NCBI RefSeq assembly: GCF_900188145.1
Contig: NZ_FZOJ01000003.1
Location: 62,001 to 126,000, forward strand
Reading direction: 5' to 3'
From: Anaerovirgula multivorans
GTDB lineage: Bacteria; Bacillota; Clostridia; Peptostreptococcales; Natronincolaceae
Length of the DNA: 64,000 nucleotides
Numbering within the stretch: the stretch's first letter is position 1; each line of letters opens with the position of its first letter. The notes below the pieces were generated by a model. The model saw only the letters and a program-made list of their open reading frames with translations. It did not search any database and was not told where the DNA came from. The translations under genes and the position numbers were made by a program. Shown piece after piece: positions 16,432 to 24,297 of this stretch.

Positions 16432-17346
16432 TTAAAAATATTTAACTGCGTTGCCAAAGAACTTGCTCTTTTTTCTTGATAAACCTAACTTAATAAATAG
16501 CCAAGGAGCTAGATAAGTTGCCCAAAATCCTATGATTCCATAACGAACAACATCAGCAGTAATAACATTCCATCCATTAAAGGCTATTAGGATAAATAAA
16601 TCCTTTAGAAGAATTCTGATACCAAAGAGTCCACTCATTCCAATTAGGAATTTAATTACTTGCTTTATTGTAGATCCAGATTCATTAAAGTTTAAATATT
16701 CAGCTTCCAATTGATATCCTGTCAATAATCCGATGGCAAAACCCACTAGCATACCTATATCATGTCCGGGAATCATCAATAAAAATATTGGTATGATTAT
16801 AGACACAAGCAGTCTAATTACCAAGGGAAAATCAGCAATTTGTCCTGCCGTTCTATTTAATAGACCATTATAGCATAAGAGTATAAATATTCCCAAAACT
16901 AATCCAACTAAAATATCAATAGGGTAATGCAACCCTAAATAAAGCCTTGATAAACCCACTAAAAAAATAATGATTATGCAGAAAGCCATTACTGACTTTT
17001 TCCTAAAATACCAAGCAATATAGCCCCAAAACGCTGCTGCTCCTTGCGTATGCGCGCTTGGAAAGGAGGAAGAACCTAGGGTCGATTCCTGATACAGAAT
17101 CCTCACCTGATCTGCCGATGGCCTTGTCATATCAGTTAAACCCTTAATAGCAGAGTTTACATAGGATGATATTAAAAAGAACAGAGCAAGACGAAAAGCA
17201 TCTTTTTTTCTTCCGCACCAATAAAACAAAGGAATCACAATTATATAATACTCCGGATTTCCTATCTTGGTAATCGTTGTGAAAAACCAGTCTAAAAAGC
17301 CATTAGCAAACTGCTGTAGCCATAATATAAAGGTAACATCTGTCAT
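16432..17346 (-). CDS. PAP2-family phosphatase (membrane)
   Basis: A 304-aa membrane protein with the three acid-phosphatase motifs: KGLTDMTRPSAD (KxxxxxxRP), SSFPSAHTQG (PSxH, with A in place of G) and SRLYLGLHYPIDILVG (SRxxxxxHxxxD). At least seven hydrophobic segments are visible; about 120 residues after motif III add extra membrane segments beyond the core. Family members dephosphorylate lipid phosphates such as phosphatidate or undecaprenyl pyrophosphate on the outer face. The start has GGAGGTG upstream. It is a single gene whose 3' side is taken by the palindromic repeat. Confidence 0.88.
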   Translation of the reverse strand: MTDVTFILWLQQFANGFLDWFFTTITKIGNPEYYIIVIPLFYWCGRKKDAFRLALFFLISSYVNSAIKGLTDMTRPSADQVRILYQESTLGSSSFPSAHTQGAAAFWGYIAWYFRKKSVMAFCIIIIFLVGLSRLYLGLHYPIDILVGLVLGIFILLCYNGLLNRTAGQIADFPLVIRLLVSIIIPIFLLMIPGHDIGMLVGFAIGLLTGYQLEAEYLNFNESGSTIKQVIKFLIGMSGLFGIRILLKDLFILIAFNGWNVITADVVRYGIIGFWATYLAPWLFIKLGLSRKKSKFFGNAVKYF

Positions 17347-17491
17347 GTGAAAGCACCTCCAAACTTGTCTTAATCGTTAATTAATTATAGCATCCATGTA
17401 GTTGCTAAGCAATAAAAGTCTTTTGAACCTATTTCTGGGAAACTTTATTATTATTTTTAAGTCATTCTATTTTTTTCTCATGCTTGTATTA

Positions 17492-17500
17492 TGGTATAAT
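17492..17500 (+). promoter_or_regulatory. Extended -10 promoter
   Basis: TGGTATAAT is an extended -10 element without a clear -35, about 60 bp before the ABC exporter start. Confidence 0.6.
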
Positions 17501-17561
17501 ATTTGAAGGAAATGTTATTGCTTTAATGAAGATTCTATATAGAAAAGAAAGGTGTTATGTT

Positions 17562-19295
17562 ATGCTACAAAAATTTGTCCGTTATTATAAGTCTCATCTA
17601 CCATTGTTTACTTTGGACTTTACCTGTGCTTTTATTATGGCAATTATGGACTTGGTATTTCCTTATGTGGTTGTGAGAATGATTGATGATGTTTTTGATA
17701 CTAGAAACCTTCAGACGATTCTATGGGTAGGTGCAGGTATGCTGCTGCTCTACATCCTACGAAGTATTTTACAATACATTGTAGATTACTGGGGACATGT
17801 TTTAGGTGTTAGGATGGAGTACCAAATGCGTAAGGATTTATTCCAGCATCTCCATAAGCTATCCTTTAACTATTATGATAACACCAAAACTGGCCAAGTA
17901 ATGTCTAGATTGGTGAATGATTTAAATGAAATATCAGAGCTTGCTCATCATGGGCCAGAGGATTTATTTATAGCATTTGTTACCCTCTCCGGCTCCTTTA
18001 TCATCATGCTGTCTATGCACTGGCAACTGACCTTAATCACTTTTTCTCTGATTCCTATTGTATTGATATTTACAATTATGAAAAATAGGCGGATGCAGGA
18101 TGCCTTTAGGAATATGCGAGTGAAGCTGGGGGATATCAATGCTCAAGTGGAGGATAGTATCTCTGGAGTGAGAGTGGTTAAATCCTTTACTAACGAGGTA
18201 TATGAAGAAGAAAAGTTTGAAACTGGAAATGAAGATTTTAAAAAGTCAAAAGAAAGTGCCTTTAAGGTTATGGCAGAATTTTTTTCAGGCGTTACTTTCT
18301 TTTCAAACTTCATCCATCTATTGGTGCTGATTGTAGGTGGATACTTTATCTATCAGGGAAATATGAAAACTGGAGAGTTGATGGGCTTTCTACTTTATGT
18401 ATCCATGTTTTTACAACCTTTGAGAAAGCTAACTATCTTAGTAGAAAACTATCAAAAAGGTATGGCAGGCTTTCATCGTTTCCTTGAAACACTTGAATTA
18501 CAGCCTGAGATTCTCGATGAACCAGACGCAGAAGATATCCCTACTGTTGATGGTAGAATTACCTTCCAAGATGTTACCTTCAGCTATAATAATAAGGAAA
18601 ATGTTTTGAAAAATATTAGTTTTGCCATTGAACCTGGTGAAACTGTTGCTATTGTAGGTCCCTCTGGTGGAGGTAAAACAACTCTATGTAATTTGATTCC
18701 GAGGTTTTATGAAATTGAAAAGGGCGCTATCAATATTGATGGCAGAAGTATTAGATCCTTTACTCAAAAATCGCTACGTCAAAATATCGGGATTGTTCAA
18801 CAGGATGTTTTCTTGTTTTCTGGCACCGTAAAGGAGAATATTACTTACGGAAAAATAGATGCTACTGATGAAGAAATCATAGCGGCAGCCAGAAGAGCCA
18901 ATGCTCATGAATTTATTACGAACCTAGAAAAAGGCTATGACACCTATATTGGAGAGAGGGGCGTAAAGCTGTCAGGAGGACAAAAGCAACGATTATCTAT
19001 CGCAAGGATCTTTTTAAAGAACCCTCCTATACTCATCCTAGACGAAGCCACCTCTGCCTTAGATAATGAGACTGAAAAGGTAATCCAAGAATCCTTACAA
19101 CAGCTTTCTGAAAATAGAACCACCTTAATTATTGCTCATCGTTTGGCCACTATCAAAAATGCTGATAGAATTATGGTGTTGACGGATGAAGGAATCGTTG
19201 AAGAAGGGAACCATGAGGATTTATTAAAGAAGAATGGAATATATAAAAGGCTTTATAAGGCTCAGTTTACCGGGTTAGCGCCTGATGTTGCTTAG
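17562..19295 (+). CDS. ABC exporter, fused permease-ATPase (MsbA/LmrA type)
   Basis: A 577-aa protein. The ATG at 17562 follows GAAAGGTG and is preferred over ATGs up to 78 bp upstream that lie on or near the promoter. Residues ~1-310 are the six-helix exporter domain, with NTKTGQVMSRLVNDL early and VEDSISGVRVVKSFTNE as the coupling region. The nucleotide-binding domain has Walker A GPSGGGKTT (~365), Q-loop IVQQDVFLFSGTV, signature LSGGQKQR (~470), Walker B ILILDEATSALD (~490) and the H-loop AHRL. Such half-transporters dimerise to export lipids, drugs or peptides. It is a single gene with its own promoter and terminator. Confidence 0.93.
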   Translation: MLQKFVRYYKSHLPLFTLDFTCAFIMAIMDLVFPYVVVRMIDDVFDTRNLQTILWVGAGMLLLYILRSILQYIVDYWGHVLGVRMEYQMRKDLFQHLHKLSFNYYDNTKTGQVMSRLVNDLNEISELAHHGPEDLFIAFVTLSGSFIIMLSMHWQLTLITFSLIPIVLIFTIMKNRRMQDAFRNMRVKLGDINAQVEDSISGVRVVKSFTNEVYEEEKFETGNEDFKKSKESAFKVMAEFFSGVTFFSNFIHLLVLIVGGYFIYQGNMKTGELMGFLLYVSMFLQPLRKLTILVENYQKGMAGFHRFLETLELQPEILDEPDAEDIPTVDGRITFQDVTFSYNNKENVLKNISFAIEPGETVAIVGPSGGGKTTLCNLIPRFYEIEKGAINIDGRSIRSFTQKSLRQNIGIVQQDVFLFSGTVKENITYGKIDATDEEIIAAARRANAHEFITNLEKGYDTYIGERGVKLSGGQKQRLSIARIFLKNPPILILDEATSALDNETEKVIQESLQQLSENRTTLIIAHRLATIKNADRIMVLTDEGIVEEGNHEDLLKKNGIYKRLYKAQFTGLAPDVA

Positions 19296-19320
19296 TTAAA
19301 ATGGTAATAGATATATGTAT

Positions 19321-19369
19321 ATACAAGAAACCACGCTAACGTTATTACGTTTAAAGTGGTTTCTTGTAT
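19321..19369 (+). terminator. Hairpin after ABC exporter
   Basis: A 14-bp stem (ATACAAGAAACCAC / GTGGTTTCTTGTAT). The T-run is weak on the plus strand, so termination may be partial. Confidence 0.6.
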
Positions 19370-19490
19370 CATAAGTAGGTATTTGCGATTTTTTCTAGTC
19401 TTTTAGCTTGTTTGAAAATATCAATCTAAATATAGCATTGAACCAATATAATTGGTAAAAAATAAATGCAAGTTTTTATGCATTTCCCCC

Positions 19491-19519
19491 TTTACATGAA
19501 GGAAATTATATTATATAAT
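19491..19519 (+). promoter_or_regulatory. Sigma-A-type promoter of tRNA-Thr(GGT)
   Basis: TTTACA (19491-19496), a 17-nt spacer and TATAAT (19514-19519), about 40 bp before the tRNA. Confidence 0.8.
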
Positions 19520-19559
19520 ATTCTTCGCAGGGTTAAACAAGCCCTTTAAACTTAAATAT

Positions 19560-19636
19560 GCTGATGTAGCTCAGCAGGTAGAGCACTTCCTTGGTAAGGA
19601 AGAGGTTCGGCGGTTCGAGTCCGCTCATCAGCTCCA
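19560..19636 (+). tRNA. tRNA-Thr (anticodon GGT)
   Basis: A 77-nt cloverleaf with encoded CCA. The acceptor stem GCTGATG/CATCAGC is fully paired. The anticodon stem is CTTCC/GGAAG with loop TTGGTAA, so the anticodon is GGT. The T arm is GGCGG-TTCGAGT-CCGCT. Its anticodon-loop/variable-loop segment (19591-19608) is the integration site of the element to the right; the gene remains intact. Confidence 0.96.
19591..19608 (+). repeat. Attachment site inside tRNA-Thr (left att)
   Basis: TTGGTAAGGAAGAGGTTC, from the anticodon loop into the variable loop. An exact 18-bp copy lies at 23007-23024 in the same orientation. Confidence 0.75.
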
Positions 19637-19755
19637 TTTACTTATTGAAATTACTCACTTCTTGAATTGGTTCGAGGGGTGGGTTTTTACATTTTTTGGA
19701 AAACTTCTAACGTTTTTCTAATAAACCATATTTTACCATTTGAAAACAAGAAAAA

Positions 19756-19777
19756 AACTGGATTTAAATCCAGTTTA
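19756..19777 (-). terminator. Terminator overlapping the 32-aa ORF stop
   Basis: On the minus strand AAACTGGATTTAAATCCAGTTT is followed by a run of T. The stop codon of the small ORF lies on the 5' arm. Confidence 0.75.
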
Positions 19778-19873
19778 TAAAAAATATATCCAAATCATCA
19801 ACCCGCAACCTGCTATGGCCACTAGCCAAGAAAATAAATTTGATTCTCTACACTTATCCTCGATAAATTTCAT
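19775..19873 (-). CDS. Small membrane protein, 32 aa
   Basis: A 32-codon frame with a near-ideal ribosome site (GAAAGGAGGG, 7 nt before ATG). It has a charged start (MKFIEDKCRESN) followed by one hydrophobic helix (LFSWLVAIAGCGLMIWIYFL) that runs to the C-terminus. The strong site and the terminator on its stop codon support a real gene. Its position behind the genes at 19898 and 20279 on the same strand puts it in the mobile element. Function is unknown; size and form would suit a small holin-like or regulatory membrane peptide. Confidence 0.5.
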   Translation of the reverse strand: MKFIEDKCRESNLFSWLVAIAGCGLMIWIYFL

Positions 19874-19897
19874 CCTATATCCCTCCTTTCAGGTTTT

Positions 19898-20188
19898 CTA
19901 AAGTTTTGTACCCGAAGGTATCATATACCGATACAAAGTAGACCTGCAGCTGGGGCAGTAGTCGTATATCTCATTTCCCTCCAGGATTATAATATTTATT
20001 CCTTCGTATTTCTCAAGTTTAATTCGGTAGCCATTCATATGAATTTTTTTCACGTTGTATTTTTCAAGGACGTTTGCCACTAGGTCCATGTACGTTTGTC
20101 TAGATATCTGCCCTTTAGCAAAGTATTGTATCAAGCTATGAATATAGATTTTATCTTCTTTTGTAGGATACTCAAATATTTTACACAT
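19898..20188 (-). CDS. Hypothetical protein with C-terminal CxxC
   Basis: A 96-aa protein with an AAAAGGAGATGG site. The N-terminal half is helical (EDKIYIHSLIQYFAKGQISRQTYMDLVANVLEKYNVKKI). The C-terminal half is beta-rich and ends in YDYCPSCRSTLYRYMIP, a single CxxC that could be half of a zinc site or a redox pair. I do not recognise a family. It lies 90 bp after the Cro/CI regulator on the same strand inside the island, so it is probably an accessory element gene. Confidence 0.55.
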   Translation of the reverse strand: MCKIFEYPTKEDKIYIHSLIQYFAKGQISRQTYMDLVANVLEKYNVKKIHMNGYRIKLEKYEGINIIILEGNEIYDYCPSCRSTLYRYMIPSGTKL

Positions 20189-20267
20189 GTGACCATCTCC
20201 TTTTCTTAATACAATATATGCCGAAATGGTTTAAATATTGCCTGTTCTATAAAAATAATTATAAAAA

Positions 20268-20291
20268 ATACCTAGAAATTAATCTAGGTAA
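20268..20291 (-). terminator. Terminator at end of regulator gene
   Basis: ACCTAGA / TCTAGGT stem, followed on the minus strand by ATTTTTTA. It overlaps the stop codon of the gene at 20279. Confidence 0.65.
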
Positions 20292-20485
20292 AATATGTCC
20301 CTTGGATCCATATTTAATTTATTAGTTCCGCAAATATCTAATGTTACTTCTAGGGATGGTTGTCTTTCATTCCTCTCATAGCGGTTGTATTGATACTGGC
20401 TTAATCCTAAAAATTCTGCAAAATCTTTTTGAAATTTATATCCCATCTGCAACCGAATTTCTAAAAACTTATTTTTAACTTTCAT
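20279..20485 (-). CDS. Cro/CI-type (XRE) helix-turn-helix regulator
   Basis: A 68-aa protein that is only a DNA-binding domain. KFQKDFAEFLGLSQYQYNRYERNERQPSLEVTLDI gives the helix-turn-helix, with the second helix around LSQYQYNRYER, followed by the usual DPRDIFYLD end of this family. The start has a GAGGGGGAG site. In the setting of a tRNA-integrated element it is likely the element's repressor or control protein. Its small size means no separate oligomerisation or peptidase domain. Confidence 0.85.
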   Translation of the reverse strand: MKVKNKFLEIRLQMGYKFQKDFAEFLGLSQYQYNRYERNERQPSLEVTLDICGTNKLNMDPRDIFYLD

Positions 20486-20708
20486 GGTCTCCCCCTCATT
20501 GGTTTTAAATAAATATTAGCCATTGAAGAGAAAATTCCTTTACAAAAATTCCGACAATTATTTTGCTATGGTTTAAACAAATCTATTAATATTATTATTC
20601 GCATTTACCGTATTCACTGTCGCTTAATTGTTTCTGTTCAGAGATTGTCAACAACTCTATCCCTTTGACACACTCTTTGATATTTCATACGCTACCTCAA
20701 AGATATTG

Positions 20709-21161
20709 TCACACATTCTGCCGTTCTTTTGCTTCCTTTTTACTTATAACCATTGTCTTCGCAATAATATCTCCTAATCTCCTACCTTGCTTATCGAAAA
20801 TAACTGTTAAACTACCTAACCATAATATTTGGTCAGATATTCTGAATAAATTTCTAATAATTATTTGATGTACTTTAGGCTTACTCATACAGGAGGTTAC
20901 TATAATTAAGCCAAATATTTTTTTTCCTATAGTTGTCCCTAATATAGCTTCTAGAACAGTATAATAGAATACTATGAAAAATAAGTAGAAATAACTTAAA
21001 CCTCTATCTGACATAGTAATAAAATTTAACACTATCTCATAATTATATCCGAATCTAAGTAATGCAAAAAAGAAGGCTATACATAATATAGAAGCAAGCA
21101 TCATATCTATAGACATTGCTATGAAACGCTTTATAATTCTTTGTATTTTATTACTACTCAA
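20709..21161 (-). CDS. RDD family membrane protein
   Basis: A 150-aa protein with three hydrophobic segments. RFIAMSIDMMLASILC is the RDD-type opening, then GYNYEIVL..., VFYYTVLEAILGTTIGKKIFGLIIV and a terminal RRLGDIIAKTMVI motif, all typical of RDD proteins. The most likely start is the TTG at 21161, 6 nt after GGGAGGG. An ATG 15 bp upstream overlaps the stop of the previous gene. It is tightly coupled to the 362-aa protein upstream. RDD proteins are mostly of unknown role; some act in transport or Na+/H+ exchange. Here an immunity or export role for its partner is possible. Confidence 0.78.
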   Translation of the reverse strand: MSSNKIQRIIKRFIAMSIDMMLASILCIAFFFALLRFGYNYEIVLNFITMSDRGLSYFYLFFIVFYYTVLEAILGTTIGKKIFGLIIVTSCMSKPKVHQIIIRNLFRISDQILWLGSLTVIFDKQGRRLGDIIAKTMVISKKEAKERQNV

Positions 21162-21175
21162 CTTGAACCCTCCCA

Positions 21176-22264
21176 TTATTTATTTATATGTTTTTGGGTT
21201 TCTTCCTTAATTATTTGCAACACCTTAACTGGCTGCAGTTCAGCAGATATTCCCCCCCCAACAGCTAAATACAACTCGAAACCCATTCCAAGTTCCAATT
21301 CTTCTAATACAGAGGCTAATATATCCTGTTCTAAATCTGTAAGAGAAGATACTAAGTCGGCAGAAAATCCACTTTTCTCAAATGCAGTTATTTTAATTAT
21401 GTCAAAGCCTCCATCAATCTTACCATCACTTACATGATTTGGTAATTTATTTTTAATATATCCCCCCGTTTGTAATCCTACATCAGTTCCAGGTATTGAA
21501 AGTTTGCCATATGCGTTACCTTCACCCAATACAGCATAATTTTCTCCACCTTGAAAATCTCCATTAAAAGTAATAAACTTACCAGTAAGATTTACTTCAG
21601 CAGCTGATTTAACCTTAATAGCTCCCCCTAGACCTACTCCAAACTCCCAAGTGGTAACTAATGCTTCGTTGTTTATTCTTTGAACACTGGAAGCAACTAT
21701 TGCCTTAATATCTTTTGTGGATAGTTGATTATCATTACCCGTACCCTTATCATCCCCCACTTTGCCAATTACTTCATTCGACACTCCAGGTTTAATATTC
21801 ACTTTACCTCTCGCTGTTTTAGTAGTTGCATCAGCTTTAGCATACTTTCCTCTACCTAAAAGCTTGTCTTGAAACTCTGACCAGTTTCTACCTGCATCTG
21901 CAACTCCTACTGCTGTAACTGCCCCTGTTGTTACTGTCCCTCTTTTTACTGTTGTACAAGTATCTTCTCTTTCTTTTTTTAGTTTGTCTAGTATCCTTTC
22001 TTTTTTCGCTTTTTTCTCTTTCCCATCTTTTACTTTTTTATCTATGATTTGTTTTGCTTGTTTCCCTTTACCTTTTACTGCATTTTCCCTTTTGTTCACA
22101 GCTTTCTTTGCAGAGCTTACACCGCTAGGGTTTATAACTTTAGGGGTGGATGCTACTGCTATTAGGGTGATTTGTTTGGCTTGGTTTGTTCTTGCATTTA
22201 CTACTTTAGGTACTGCTGCTTGGGCTCTTTGTACTTTTTTGTTTATACTTTCTAGGCTTAACAA
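21176..22264 (-). CDS. Lys/Ala-rich hypothetical protein, possible effector
   Basis: A 362-aa protein with no signal peptide. The start follows AAAGGAGG. Residues ~1-100 are rich in K and A and probably alpha-helical (KVQRAQAAVPKVVNARTNQA..., KKVKDGKEKKAKKERILDKLKKERE). A short Ala/Val/Gly stretch follows (VTTGAVTAVGVADAGRNW), then a neutral, Gly-rich C-terminal domain with beta-like repeats (EFGVGLGGAIKV, FNGDFQGGENYAVLGEGNAYGKL, VGLQTGGYIKNKL, GMGFELYLAVGGGISAEL). I do not recognise a family. The stop overlaps the next start (TAATG), which couples it to an RDD membrane protein inside a mobile element. A secreted or structural effector is possible but unproven. Confidence 0.6.
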   Translation of the reverse strand: MLSLESINKKVQRAQAAVPKVVNARTNQAKQITLIAVASTPKVINPSGVSSAKKAVNKRENAVKGKGKQAKQIIDKKVKDGKEKKAKKERILDKLKKEREDTCTTVKRGTVTTGAVTAVGVADAGRNWSEFQDKLLGRGKYAKADATTKTARGKVNIKPGVSNEVIGKVGDDKGTGNDNQLSTKDIKAIVASSVQRINNEALVTTWEFGVGLGGAIKVKSAAEVNLTGKFITFNGDFQGGENYAVLGEGNAYGKLSIPGTDVGLQTGGYIKNKLPNHVSDGKIDGGFDIIKITAFEKSGFSADLVSSLTDLEQDILASVLEELELGMGFELYLAVGGGISAELQPVKVLQIIKEETQKHINK

Positions 22265-22408
22265 TTTTTTTCCTCCTTTTATCTTTAATATGCAGATATT
22301 CTATTTAAGTGCTCTAGGCTTTTTTATTAATTTAACCTAAGCATCAACTATTCTATTAAACATCTTCTATCTATTTCTACAATATAATGGTAAATCCTCC
22401 AAAAAAAC

Positions 22409-22446
22409 AAAAAAGATGGAGATTAACCCAGTTTTATCCCATCTCT
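22409..22446 (-). terminator. Terminator downstream of integrase fragment
   Basis: Arms AGATGG / CCATCT on the minus strand, followed by TTTTTTG, about 50 bp after the stop of the leftward integrase fragment. Confidence 0.55.
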
Positions 22447-22493
22447 GAATTACTACATAAACCTTTCCCTTGTTATTTTGAGAAAGATAAACT

Positions 22494-22687
22494 CTATTTT
22501 CTTATACTACCCCTATTCTTAAACTTTTTCGCCATTTCATCTATTGTCACATGGGTGTAGATCTGCGTGGTTGATATATCGCTATGCCCTAGAAGCTCCT
22601 GCACTTCCCTAATTGAAAAATCTCCACTTCTAAGTAAATCCGTTGCAAAACTATGACGGTTATGTAGAGCTCTACATAACCGTCATA
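22494..22687 (-). pseudogene. XerC/D-like tyrosine recombinase, C-terminal fragment
   Basis: The frame reads [32 protein letters not shown] and [18 protein letters not shown] before a stop. This is the C-terminal catalytic part of a Xer-like recombinase: box-II H/R, the GH of LLGHSDIS and the tyrosine nucleophile in QIYTHV. The N-terminal arm-binding domain and the first catalytic arginine are missing; upstream the frame meets a stop within 13 codons. The box-II region reads HN-RHSF, where homologues usually have an extra Leu. The fragment begins exactly in the 36-bp palindrome at 22652. Confidence 0.85.
22652..22687. repeat. Perfect 36-bp palindrome between integrase fragments
   Basis: TATGACGGTTATGTAGAG followed immediately by its exact reverse complement, with no spacer. 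It codes for the same residues ([10 protein letters not shown]) on both strands, so the two integrase fragments share it. Confidence 0.9.
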
Positions 22688-22848
22688 CACATGCGTCTAT
22701 GCTTTTACTTGCTGGGGAGAACCCTAAAGTAGTCCAGGAGCGATTAGGTCATTCTAGTATAAAAATAATTCTCGACACATACTCTCATTTGATACCATCA
22801 ATGCAAAAATCAGCTGCAGATCGCATGGAAGGATTAGTGGATTTTTAG
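22669..22848 (+). pseudogene. Phage/ICE-type tyrosine integrase, C-terminal fragment
   Basis: The frame reads [51 protein letters not shown] and LVDF before the stop. This is the catalytic end of a phage or Tn916-type integrase (RHTHAS box, GHSS, nucleophile DTYSH). It differs clearly from the leftward fragment, so two different integrases are represented. Only about 60 codons remain. It runs toward the right att copy at 23007, the usual place for an integrase of an island inserted at this tRNA. Confidence 0.85.
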
Positions 22849-23006
22849 AAAAATCACTTCTAACATTCTTCTAACGAAACTAAAAAACGGTGTAAAATGT
22901 TAAGAAACAAAAAACACTTTGAAACGTTGAAATATTAACATTTGTCTAAAAACTATAAAACAATATAAAACGTTGGAAAATAGCCAAAACTGGCAAAATA
23001 CCTGTT

Positions 23007-23024
23007 TTGGTAAGGAAGAGGTTC
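23007..23024 (+). repeat. Right attachment-site copy
   Basis: Exact 18-bp copy of the tRNA-Thr segment 19591-19608. The flanks differ from the tRNA on both sides, so it is not a second tRNA gene. Confidence 0.75.
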
Positions 23025-23120
23025 AAAGGAATGGTTATATATGCTAGAAATATCAGCAATATATCCATTCCTTTATTCTCCTAAAATATCAATATCTATC
23101 TTTAACTAACCTTATACATT

Positions 23121-23236
23121 CTATAGACATACGCCTCTAAATTTTAATATACTAAGGGCTACATTTGCAGCCCACGGTTTTGGGCGAAACCGTAGCCCGT
23201 GTATATTAAAATTTAGTTTTAAAAGCGTATGTCTAT
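23121..23236. repeat. Palindromic intergenic repeat, copy 2
   Basis: About 116 bp with outer arms TATAGACATACGCC / GCGTATGTCTATA and inner arms TAAATTTTAATATAC / GTATATTAAAATTTA. The centre contains an extra GGGCTAC / GTAGCCC stem. It ends immediately before the stop codon of the tctC-like gene. Confidence 0.85.
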
Positions 23237-23237
23237 A

Positions 23238-24266
23238 TTAGTTCCCTAAAATTAGCTCTTGATCTGCCATAAATTCTTCCATAGCATTATCAAGGTATTC
23301 ATTCACTTCTTCAGTGTTCAAGAAATCTGGCTCTAATCCATAGGCAGTAGATACATCGTCAGCATATTCAGACATTTGAGAAACCTCTTCCATAGCATTG
23401 CTCATTTTTTCAATTATGCTTGGATCAATTCCCTTAGGGAATGAAAGGAAATAAGCACGTCTAGCAACTAAATTATATCCTTGCTCAATTGCAGTAGGAA
23501 CATCTGGGAATAATCCACTACGGTTTGCAGAAAATAATGCTAACACTCGGAAATCCCCTGAATCGATGTAAGGCTTCATTACTCCATATGGGTTTACATT
23601 TGTGTCAATTTGATTAGCTAATAGGGCAGCATTTCTATCCGAACCCCCACCTGCATCTACTTTATTAAAGGATACTCCAGCTATTTCTTCTAATAAAGCA
23701 CCAACATAGTAGGTATACCCACCAATAGAGGAGGCGTATTTAAGTTGGCCTGGATTCTCTTTTGCAGCTTCTATTAAATCGTCTAATGTGTGATATGGAC
23801 TACTTGCGTTAACTGCTAAAATATAAGAGTTATCCATTATACCAGCTGCTGCAACATCTAAGGCTTCATGGGCAAAATCAGTTACTCCTACTACCTTATT
23901 CATAAGCATTGAATCATGGAAAAATAGAGCAGTATATCCATCGGCTTTAGAATCTCTTACCTGAATAGTACCAGCACTCCCATTTGCACCAGCTACATTC
24001 ATAACAACTACAGGTTGACCAAGAATTGGTTCAAGATACTTTGCATAGGTTCTTGCATGGAAATCAGTGTCTCCACCAGCATTAAACGGAACTATTAATT
24101 GAATTGGTTTAGTAGGCCATTCACTGCCATTTGCAGACGAAGTATCGTCATTTTCACTTGTTTCCTGTACACCTTGATCACTTGAACAACCAACAAATAT
24201 TGCTGTTATCATAGCAACCAAAAGAATTAATGACATAAACTTCTTAATTTGATTTCTCTTTTTCAT
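23238..24266 (-). CDS. Tripartite tricarboxylate transporter substrate-binding lipoprotein (TctC/Bug family)
   Basis: A 342-aa lipoprotein (signal ends AIFVGCSSD). I chose the second ATG, 8 nt after GGGGA. The mature part begins WPTKPIQLIVPFNAGGDTDFHAR, the Bug-family ligand loop, followed by VVMNVAGANGSAGTIQV and SSIGGYTYYVGALLEEIAG. It captures a carboxylate outside the cell and delivers it to the TctA/TctB membrane unit. It is the last gene of an eight-gene operon and sits after a stem-loop that may raise its mRNA level relative to the membrane genes. The ligand is probably an acid sugar, judging from the neighbouring enzymes. Confidence 0.92.
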   Translation of the reverse strand: MKKRNQIKKFMSLILLVAMITAIFVGCSSDQGVQETSENDDTSSANGSEWPTKPIQLIVPFNAGGDTDFHARTYAKYLEPILGQPVVVMNVAGANGSAGTIQVRDSKADGYTALFFHDSMLMNKVVGVTDFAHEALDVAAAGIMDNSYILAVNASSPYHTLDDLIEAAKENPGQLKYASSIGGYTYYVGALLEEIAGVSFNKVDAGGGSDRNAALLANQIDTNVNPYGVMKPYIDSGDFRVLALFSANRSGLFPDVPTAIEQGYNLVARRAYFLSFPKGIDPSIIEKMSNAMEEVSQMSEYADDVSTAYGLEPDFLNTEEVNEYLDNAMEEFMADQELILGN

Positions 24267-24297
24267 AATCATTCCCCTTTTTAATTATTTATTTTAT

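Larger units (their letters stand above)
19591..23024. mobile_element. Degraded integrated element at tRNA-Thr
   Basis: A 3.4-kb segment bounded by 18-bp direct repeats, the left one inside an intact tRNA-Thr gene. It holds a Cro/CI-type regulator, small unassigned ORFs, a two-gene unit of unknown function with an RDD membrane protein and two tyrosine-integrase fragments next to the right end. The layout (tRNA site, direct repeats, integrase at one end, regulator inside) is the usual one for a phage, ICE or small genomic island. Structural genes are absent and the integrases are broken, so it can no longer move by itself. Neighbouring genes on both sides look like ordinary chromosome. Confidence 0.7.

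Noticed and set aside
22990..23030. Possible second tRNA, from the TTGGTAAGGAAGAGGTTC segment
   Set aside because: Only the anticodon-loop part matches; acceptor, D and T arms are missing. It is an att copy.
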